Below the pieces are notes generated by a model that saw only the letters and a program-made list of their open reading frames with translations, was not told the DNA's origin and ran no database searches. Below, piece by piece: positions 58,161 through 64,000 of a DNA stretch of 64,000 nucleotides. Within the stretch, counting starts at the first letter, position 1, and the number at the start of each line of letters is the position of its first letter. The stretch is from [Mycobacterium] fortunisiensis. GTDB taxonomy: Bacteria > Actinomycetota > Actinomycetes > Mycobacteriales > Mycobacteriaceae. A program made the position numbers and the translations under genes. The stretch covers positions 62,001-126,000 of the forward strand of contig NZ_VOMB01000027.1 in NCBI RefSeq assembly GCF_019050325.1, written 5' to 3'.

Positions 58161-60956
58161 TCAGCTGGTCCACGACACAGTGCGCAGCTGCCGGCGGGAC
58201 CGCACGCCCAGCTTGACGAACACCTTGCGCAGATGCCATTCGACGGTATGGGTGCTGATGAACAACTGTGCGCCGATCTCCTGATTGGTCAACCCATCGC
58301 GGGCCAAGCCGGCGATCTGTGCCTCCTGCGCGGTCAGCTCGTCACCCGAGACCAAAGGCTGTTTGCGCACCTTCTCTCCGGTGGCGGTCAGCTCGCGACG
58401 GGCCCGCTCGGCGAACGCCTGTGCGCCCATCGTGGTGAACATGTCGTAGGCGACGTTGAGGTGCTCCCGCGCGTTGGTCCGCTGTTTCCGCCGACGCAGC
58501 CACTCCCCGTAGCGCAGGTGGGTCCGTGCCAGTTGCACCCGCGCCCGGCTGCGGCCCAGCCGCTCGATCGACTCCTCGAACAGCGCGTCGGCATCGTTGT
58601 CGTCGGCGAGCAGCGCCCGCGCAGCGGCGAAGACACCCAGGCCCCAATCGGTTCCGCTGGCACCCGCCCCCGTCTCCAGCCGGCGCACCGCGTCCTCGGC
58701 GACCTCCCGCTCACCGACCCGCACCGCCGCTTCGGCCAACTCGAGCAGGGTCCAACCGTAGAACCCCAGATCGTGGTATTCGCAGGCCTTTCGGGCCGCG
58801 GCCAGTGCCTCGTCGTAGCGGCTCAGGCCGTTGTAGAGCACTGCGGCGGCATACCCGCTTATCCCCAGCAGCCGCCCCTCACCCTTGGCGGTGCCCTCGG
58901 CCATCCCCGCCTCGATGAGGTCACCGGCCTCGGCGAGATCTCCGCGCCAGGCCGCCAGTTCCACCTTGTGGTACTTCATCGGATGGTGGCCGATGGCCGT
59001 CGAGATCGTGTCGGCCTCTTCCAGAAGTCTTGCTGCCGTGACGAATTCACCTTCCAGCACATGCACACCGGCCTTGTAGGTGATGGCCGACGGCAGGATC
59101 GCCAACGCTCCGGTGGCCCGCGCGTAGCCGATCATGTCGGTGGCCAGCTGATCGTTCAACTCGAAATCCCACATCTCGCCGGCCACCGATTCATGCATGA
59201 TCGGGAACGCCAGTGCCAACCAGGTCAGCGCCCTACCGTCGTGACTGCGAGCGTGCTCGGCCCACAGCTGCAGGGCGGCACGCAGGTGATCGACCGCGGC
59301 GGACAGTCCTTCGGTGACCAACGTCGCCATACCGATGAGCAGAACGTCGATGGGCCGCGTGGGCTCGGCGATCCCGGCAACCGCCGCACGTGCCGCCTCC
59401 GCCGCGATCACCAACGCCTCCGGTTGGCTGCGCGAGGCGTACATTGCGGCGGCCAACGCCTCGATGTAGGTCTCCCGGGCCAGTTCGTCGTCGAGGGTCT
59501 CCAGGCGCCCGGCGGCGGCGATCAGCAGCGCCGCGGCGTGGCGGACCGGCGGCGCCCCGGGCAGGCCGCCCCGGCTGTGGGTGAACTCCATCTGCGCACG
59601 CAGTCGTCCCACCTGCGCCTGCTGCAGCGCAGTCAACGAGTTCAGCTCGGCCAGGGACAGCAGTTCGTAGGCGGCCTCGGGCGCGGCCGCCGCACGTTTG
59701 GCGGCCGCGGCCGCGATCGCCCGCGCGGCGCGCAGACCCGGATCGGCGGACAGGATCGCGGCCCGCTCGAGAAAGGTGGCCGCGGCGGCGATCCCGCCTC
59801 GGCTCTGGGCCCGCCACGACGACGCTTCCAGTTCGGCGGCCACCGCGTCGTCAGGACCTGTCGCGGCGTTGGCGGCGTGCCAGGCCCGGCGGTCGGGGTC
59901 GATTTCGGGGTCGATGGCAACCGCCAAGGCGCGGTGCACGTCTCGGCGGTCGGCAGCGTCGGCCGCCCGGTAGGCCGCCGACCGAACCAGCGGGTGGTAA
60001 AAGCGCATCCGGGACCCGAACTCGATCACGCCGGCGGCCTCGGCCGGTACCAGCGCCTGCATTCCGACCCCGAGATGCCCTGCGGCGCGGGCGAACAGCG
60101 TCGGGTCGCCGAGCGGATCGGCCGCGGCGAGCAGCACCAGTTTCCGGGTGTCTTCCGGCAGCGTCTGGATCCGGCGGACGAACCCCTCCTGCACCTGCCC
60201 CGGCGACAGTCCCGAACCGAGCCAAAAACCCCCGGACAGCTCGGCCGCCGGGACGTTGCGCGGCACCTCGAGCAGCGCCAGCGGGTTGCCGCGGGTCTCG
60301 GCGACGATGCGGTCGCGGACCCGTGCGTCGATCCCGCCCACCATCACCGATTCCAGCAACTCCCTGGCATCGCCGTCCGACAAGCCCTCGACCCGCAGCT
60401 CGGGCAGGCCGGGCAGCACCCCGGCCAGGCCGTCATGACCGTCACGGACCGCGAACACCAGCACAACCGGCTCCGCCAGCAACCGCCGCGCGACGAAACC
60501 CAGGGTCTGCACCGAAACCTGGTCGAGCCACTGCGCGTCGTCGATCACACACAGCAGCGGCTTGTCATCAGCGGCGGCGGCCAGCAGGCTCAGCACGGCC
60601 AGACCGACCAGAAAACGATCGGGCACCGGTCCGGCACCACGACCGAAGGCCACCGAGAGCGCGTCATACTGCGGCTCGGGAAGTTTGTCGAGATGCTCCA
60701 GCAGCGGTGCGCACAGATGATGCAATCCGGCGAAGGCCAGTTCCATGTCGGACTCGACCCCGGCCACCTGTGCCACCCGGAACCCGGACGCCTGTGCGAC
60801 GACATACTCGAGCAACGCCGTCTTCCCGACGCCTGCCTCGCCCCGCATCACCAGCACCGCGCTGCCGTGCGAACCGACACCTGAAACCAGGTGTCGTAGC
60901 GTCGCACATTCGCTGGCACGGCCACGCAGGGGTGGGTCTGCGCCCATCATCGCCAT
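58161..60956 (-). CDS. Large LuxR (LAL) family ATP-binding transcriptional regulator
   Basis: A 931-residue LAL-type regulator. The N-terminal STAND ATPase has Walker A RGEAGVGKTALLEY and Walker B LLCVIDDAQWLD; the centre is a helical TPR-like sensor region of about 550 residues; the C-terminal LuxR helix-turn-helix reads LTAQEAQIAGLARDGLTNQE followed by FISTHTVEWHLRKVF. Such regulators activate catabolic or secondary-metabolism genes in response to small molecules. Start codons cluster at 60947-60959; ATG 60956 was taken. Divergent from a deacetylase gene, a possible target. Confidence 0.88.
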   Translation of the reverse strand: MAMMGADPPLRGRASECATLRHLVSGVGSHGSAVLVMRGEAGVGKTALLEYVVAQASGFRVAQVAGVESDMELAFAGLHHLCAPLLEHLDKLPEPQYDALSVAFGRGAGPVPDRFLVGLAVLSLLAAAADDKPLLCVIDDAQWLDQVSVQTLGFVARRLLAEPVVLVFAVRDGHDGLAGVLPGLPELRVEGLSDGDARELLESVMVGGIDARVRDRIVAETRGNPLALLEVPRNVPAAELSGGFWLGSGLSPGQVQEGFVRRIQTLPEDTRKLVLLAAADPLGDPTLFARAAGHLGVGMQALVPAEAAGVIEFGSRMRFYHPLVRSAAYRAADAADRRDVHRALAVAIDPEIDPDRRAWHAANAATGPDDAVAAELEASSWRAQSRGGIAAAATFLERAAILSADPGLRAARAIAAAAAKRAAAAPEAAYELLSLAELNSLTALQQAQVGRLRAQMEFTHSRGGLPGAPPVRHAAALLIAAAGRLETLDDELARETYIEALAAAMYASRSQPEALVIAAEAARAAVAGIAEPTRPIDVLLIGMATLVTEGLSAAVDHLRAALQLWAEHARSHDGRALTWLALAFPIMHESVAGEMWDFELNDQLATDMIGYARATGALAILPSAITYKAGVHVLEGEFVTAARLLEEADTISTAIGHHPMKYHKVELAAWRGDLAEAGDLIEAGMAEGTAKGEGRLLGISGYAAAVLYNGLSRYDEALAAARKACEYHDLGFYGWTLLELAEAAVRVGEREVAEDAVRRLETGAGASGTDWGLGVFAAARALLADDNDADALFEESIERLGRSRARVQLARTHLRYGEWLRRRKQRTNAREHLNVAYDMFTTMGAQAFAERARRELTATGEKVRKQPLVSGDELTAQEAQIAGLARDGLTNQEIGAQLFISTHTVEWHLRKVFVKLGVRSRRQLRTVSWTS

Positions 60957-61032
60957 CACACCGCCACGTCCGATTTTTGCCGAAACCTTACCAAGGCGGT
61001 CGGGGTCCGGCAGGTTCGGTAGGGTGCCGCCC

Positions 61033-61905
61033 ATGACCACCCCAGCGGTGCCCGTGACGTGGCCCGACGGTGCCCGGTGTGCGGCCTCGTTCACCTTCGA
61101 CGTGGACGCCGAAGCCGCGATGCTGGGGCTCTCACCCGCGCACGCCGACCGGATGTCGGCGGTCAGCCACCAGGCCTACGGGCCGCTGACCGCCATGCCG
61201 CGTCTGCTGAAAACCCTTGCCCGGCACAACATCAGCTCGACGTTCTTCGTGCCCGGCTATACCGCCTTTCGCTACCCGGACGTGGCGCGGGCCATCGTCG
61301 ACGCCGGCCACGAAATCGCCCACCACGGCTATCTGCACGAGCCGCTGGGCGGCCTTGGCCAGGCCGAGGAAGCCGCGATCCTCGACCGGGCCTCGGACGC
61401 CCTGGAGCAGATCACCGGCGTGCGCCCGGTCGGATACCGCGCCCCGATGTGGGAGCTCAACTGGCACTCGCCGAAGCTGCTGCGGGACAGGGGTTTTCTG
61501 TACGACAGCAGTCTGATGGACACCGACCACCCCTACGAGCTGGCGGTGGAGGGCGGTGGACCACTGGTGGAGATACCGATCGGTTGGGGACTCGACGACA
61601 TCCAGCAGTACTGCTTCGTGCCCGGCCTCTACGACACCGGGGTGATCGAGAGCCCGCTGAAGGCAACCGAGGTGTGGCGTTTGGAGTTCGACGCGCTTCG
61701 CGAGGCCGGGGCCTGCTGGGTGCTGACGAACCACCCCTTCATCTCCGGACGACCGTCACGGGCCAAGGCGCTCGACGAGCTGATCGGCTACGTGCGTGGC
61801 TTCGACGACGTGTGGGTGACGAGCCTTTCCGCCATCGCACAGCATGTGCGGAACCTGGGCCTGACGCCGCGCAGCATCGTGCGCCCCGATCCGGCCGACT
61901 ACTGA
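61033..61905 (+). CDS. Polysaccharide deacetylase family protein
   Basis: A 290-residue NodB-fold hydrolase. The metal site is visible as SFTFDVDAEA and the H-x3-H type motif in HEIAHHGYLHEP; the conserved Arg is in VGYRAPMWELN. The sequence is closer to the PuuE/allantoinase-like branch than to secreted chitin deacetylases, and there is no signal peptide, so the substrate may be cytoplasmic. TAGGGT (61020-61025) lies seven bases before the ATG, predicting a leaderless mRNA. It is divergent from the LuxR gene. Confidence 0.87.
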   Translation: MTTPAVPVTWPDGARCAASFTFDVDAEAAMLGLSPAHADRMSAVSHQAYGPLTAMPRLLKTLARHNISSTFFVPGYTAFRYPDVARAIVDAGHEIAHHGYLHEPLGGLGQAEEAAILDRASDALEQITGVRPVGYRAPMWELNWHSPKLLRDRGFLYDSSLMDTDHPYELAVEGGGPLVEIPIGWGLDDIQQYCFVPGLYDTGVIESPLKATEVWRLEFDALREAGACWVLTNHPFISGRPSRAKALDELIGYVRGFDDVWVTSLSAIAQHVRNLGLTPRSIVRPDPADY

Positions 61906-61906
61906 T

Positions 61907-63202
61907 TCAACCGAACCGCAGCTTCGGCTCCGGCAGAGACGCCGTGCCATGGTGGGCGAATTGTGTCCAGCGGGTGCGTAATTCACGTGCCAGGTGGTCA
62001 TCGATCGTGTGCTGCGGCCCGAGCATCGGTGCGTCGGACCAGATCTGCGGTGAACCGAACAGCAGCGGCAACTCGATGCAGTGGGTGGCACCCAGCGGCG
62101 CGCCCTGCGGCGCCCAGTCGATCCGGTATTCGCCCACCTGGCCGCCGTTGTCGCGCCAAGCCTGGGCCAGCCGTTCCGCGGGCCCACCGAAGGCCTTCCT
62201 GGTCAGCGCCGGGGTCCCGGCCTTGGTCACCAGCCGGCCCAGCGCCGGTACCCGGCCCAGCGCAGTGACACGTCGGTCCATCGCCACAAACGGTGCACCG
62301 TCGTCTTTGGTGTAGCCGATGAGCAGCTCGATGTTCTTGGCGGCCTGGGCGATCCGGTCCAGCACCGCCTCCTCCGGCGGCAACGGCGCCCGGCCCAGGA
62401 TCGGGGCGAAAGCCAGCGCACCGAGCAGGCCGAAACCCTGGGCGGCCTGGATCGCGGCGGCTTCGGCGTGCAGCAGCTGGGTGATCGTCGCCTCGGCCGG
62501 CGGCACCCCGGCCAACGCCGCATCCATGGCGCGGCGCATGGCGTCGGCCAGCCGGTCGCGCCCGTCGTTCAACTCCAGCGGGCCGCTCTGCAGAATCGCC
62601 CGGTGAAACAGCCCCGCCGACGCGTCGCACAACATCAGCTTCAGCACCGAATCCGCGCCGGCGGACTGCCCGAACGCGGTGACGTTGTCGGGGTCCCCGC
62701 CGAAGGCGGCGATGTTGTCCGAAACCCAGTTCAGCGCCAGCAGTTGATCGCGCAGGCCGAGGTTCTCCTCACCGACCGGGGTCAGGAAGCCGAAGATCCC
62801 CAGCCGATAGCTGACGTTCACCACTACGACATCGCCCTCGCGGGCCAGCAGTCCGGCGTCGTACTTCGGCGATTCCCCACTCCCCGACACATAGGCACCG
62901 CCGTGAAACCACACCATCACCGGAAGTTTGTGGGCGTTGACCGGGGCCGTCACGGTCACCAACAGGCAGTCCTCGCTCGTCGCGAGACCGTCGAGGATCG
63001 GACCGGTGACGAAACTCAGCCGCGACGGCCGCTGTGGACAGGCGGCACCGGGTTGCGTCGCGTCCCGCACGCCGGGCCACAGGCCCACCGGTTCGGCGAT
63101 CTCAAACCGCTTGGCACGGCCATAGGGAACACCGCGGGCACGTATCAGTCCGTCACTCTCATCGACCTGGATCGTGCCGCCGTGCACATGTCGATGTATC
63201 AC
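61907..63202 (-). CDS. Type B carboxylesterase
   Basis: A 431-residue alpha/beta hydrolase of the carboxylesterase type B family. The oxyanion region is MVWFHGGAYVSGSGE, the nucleophile serine lies in FGQSAGADSV, and the probable catalytic His in GATHCIELPLLFG. It would hydrolyse esters in the cytoplasm; no signal peptide is seen. The GTG at 63202 was chosen because TAGCGT stands seven bases before it; upstream alternatives exist to 63211. Convergent with the deacetylase gene. Confidence 0.87.
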   Translation of the reverse strand: MIHRHVHGGTIQVDESDGLIRARGVPYGRAKRFEIAEPVGLWPGVRDATQPGAACPQRPSRLSFVTGPILDGLATSEDCLLVTVTAPVNAHKLPVMVWFHGGAYVSGSGESPKYDAGLLAREGDVVVVNVSYRLGIFGFLTPVGEENLGLRDQLLALNWVSDNIAAFGGDPDNVTAFGQSAGADSVLKLMLCDASAGLFHRAILQSGPLELNDGRDRLADAMRRAMDAALAGVPPAEATITQLLHAEAAAIQAAQGFGLLGALAFAPILGRAPLPPEEAVLDRIAQAAKNIELLIGYTKDDGAPFVAMDRRVTALGRVPALGRLVTKAGTPALTRKAFGGPAERLAQAWRDNGGQVGEYRIDWAPQGAPLGATHCIELPLLFGSPQIWSDAPMLGPQHTIDDHLARELRTRWTQFAHHGTASLPEPKLRFG

Positions 63203-63255
63203 CACATGCACGCTATCCGCGTTTGGCGTCGGTCCGGACCGGGCACGCCGACTAC

Positions 63256-63624
63256 ATGTCTGTAACCGCATTTCAGGACCTGCCACTGGCTGACCGAGAT
63301 CGCGAATGGGACGGCGACGCGGCCGAGAAACGAGTCCGCAAGTGGGCCGATGCGCAGGACGAACCCAACCAGAAGTACCGCGACGCCCACGTCTGGTACG
63401 ACAAGAAGCACAAGGACAACTTCACCGGCTACAAGCTGCTGATCGCCGACGTGATCGGCGGCAAGCTGGAAGCCGTACCCCGCGGGGTGATGGCCGCCGG
63501 CGGCATCATGGACGGTGCCCGCGGCGGCGTCGACCTGCCCGAAGACGACATCGACCGGGTGAAGAGCCACCTGGCGAAGTACTACGAGAAGATGGGCGAG
63601 TCGGCGCCCTGGGACCGCGACTGA
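63256..63624 (+). CDS. Conserved hypothetical protein
   Basis: A 122-residue acidic soluble protein. The second half, GVMAAGGIMDGARGGVDLPE then DDIDRVKSHLAKYYEKMG, resembles a segment often seen next to phage prohead-protease-like proteins in actinobacteria, though no protease residues are present. The ATG at 63256 gives a compact domain; the longer frame is antisense to the esterase start. Function unknown. Confidence 0.65.
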   Translation: MSVTAFQDLPLADRDREWDGDAAEKRVRKWADAQDEPNQKYRDAHVWYDKKHKDNFTGYKLLIADVIGGKLEAVPRGVMAAGGIMDGARGGVDLPEDDIDRVKSHLAKYYEKMGESAPWDRD

Positions 63625-63649
63625 GTGTCGCGATCGATAGATTGCGGGC

Positions 63650-64000
63650 GTGAGCCTGCACCCCGCCGGGCGGTTCGCGCCGAGCCCGTCGGCCGACCTG
63701 CACATCGGCAACCTCCGCACCGCGGTGCTGGCCTGGTTGTTCGCCCGGTCCACCGGGCGGCGGTTCCTGCTGCGGATCGAGGACCTCGACGACCGAACCT
63801 TCCCCGAAATCGGCCGGCGCCAGGTCGATGACCTGGCGGCGATCGGACTGACCTGGGATGAACCGGTCGAATGGCAGACCGGGCACACCGCGCGCTACGA
63901 CGCCGTTGTCGAGCAGCTGCGCGATGCCGGGCTGCTATACGAATGCTATTGCAGCCGAAGAGATATCGCCCAGGCGCCACGGGCTCCCCACGCTCCCGAA
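63650..64000 (+). CDS. gluQ: Glutamyl-Q tRNA(Asp) synthetase, 3' part beyond window
   Basis: The first 117 codons of a GluRS-like protein without anticodon-binding domain, which attaches glutamate to the queuosine of tRNA-Asp. Motifs are GRFAPSPSADLHIGNLRTA (the HIGH-type signature), RIEDLD and the cysteine-containing LYECYCSRRDI typical of GluQ. The GTG at 63650 lies six bases after TAGATT, predicting a leaderless mRNA. The KMSKS region is outside the window. Confidence 0.88.
   Translation, partial: MSLHPAGRFAPSPSADLHIGNLRTAVLAWLFARSTGRRFLLRIEDLDDRTFPEIGRRQVDDLAAIGLTWDEPVEWQTGHTARYDAVVEQLRDAGLLYECYCSRRDIAQAPRAPHAPE

Noticed and set aside
58146..60884. A 912-codon open frame on the plus strand
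   Set aside because: It is antisense to the LuxR-type gene, whose Walker and helix-turn-helix motifs prove the minus-strand frame. Long antisense frames are normal at this GC content.

Overview
The window looks like a chromosome segment of a fast-growing mycobacterium (Mycolicibacterium, M. smegmatis/M. fortuitum type). This rests on high GC, on gene order that follows the M. tuberculosis Rv3696c-Rv3731 backbone (glpK, Rv3698/Rv3699-like, egtE-D-C-B-A, asd-ask, leuA, dnaQ-like, murT-gatD, Rv3714c-like, recR-ybaB, Rv3717-Rv3720-like, dnaX, Rv3722c-like, SRP RNA, tRNA-Ser, lucA), and on the prim-polC/ligC1/ligC2 arrangement typical of fast growers. No sequence search was run; names rest on recognised motifs, lengths and synteny.

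Layout. 1-9.8 kb: three small membrane proteins, a carotenoid oxygenase divergent from a PadR repressor, a second PadR with a Gly/Phe-rich tail, glycerol kinase, an acyltransferase, a GCS2-type ligase and methyltransferases. 9.8-12.9 kb: a lower-GC insert with a gene remnant, a small membrane protein and an EspA/EspE-like type VII substrate followed by an LpqN-like protein and a DUF4333 lipoprotein. 13.0-18.4 kb: the complete ergothioneine operon egtABCDE with overlapping genes. 18.5-25.1 kb: envelope proteins, a Fur regulator beside a His/Met-rich membrane protein, a DUF4185 protein, asd, ask (with an internal beta-subunit start) and a nitroreductase. 25.1-30.6 kb: a type VII toxin locus in the order esxF-like, esxE-like, CpnT-like protein with a C-terminal TNT (NAD+ glycohydrolase) domain, IFT/Imm61-like immunity gene, then three more small genes of which two are tandem paralogues. 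30.8-48 kb: transglycosylase, leuA with a leucine leader peptide and attenuator, murT-gatD, two accessory genes bracketed by palindromic repeats, recR-ybaB, amidase, an FAD oxidase/methyltransferase pair, dnaX, aspartate aminotransferase, SRP RNA and tRNA-Ser. 48-64 kb: lucA, a secreted PDZ protease, PucR regulator with an amino-acid oxidase, GreA-like and TetR proteins, Prim-PolC with two ATP-dependent DNA ligases, a large LuxR regulator, a deacetylase, an esterase and the start of gluQ.

Themes. Two separate type VII effector-type islands are inserted in a conserved backbone; the second has a composition break inside the toxin gene, as expected when toxin tips and immunity genes are exchanged. 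Four copies of a 57-63 bp palindrome with a constant 19-nt loop are present, one of which forms most of the signal peptide of the DUF4185 protein. Many genes have a TANNNT -10 hexamer 6-7 nt before the start codon, pointing to leaderless mRNAs.
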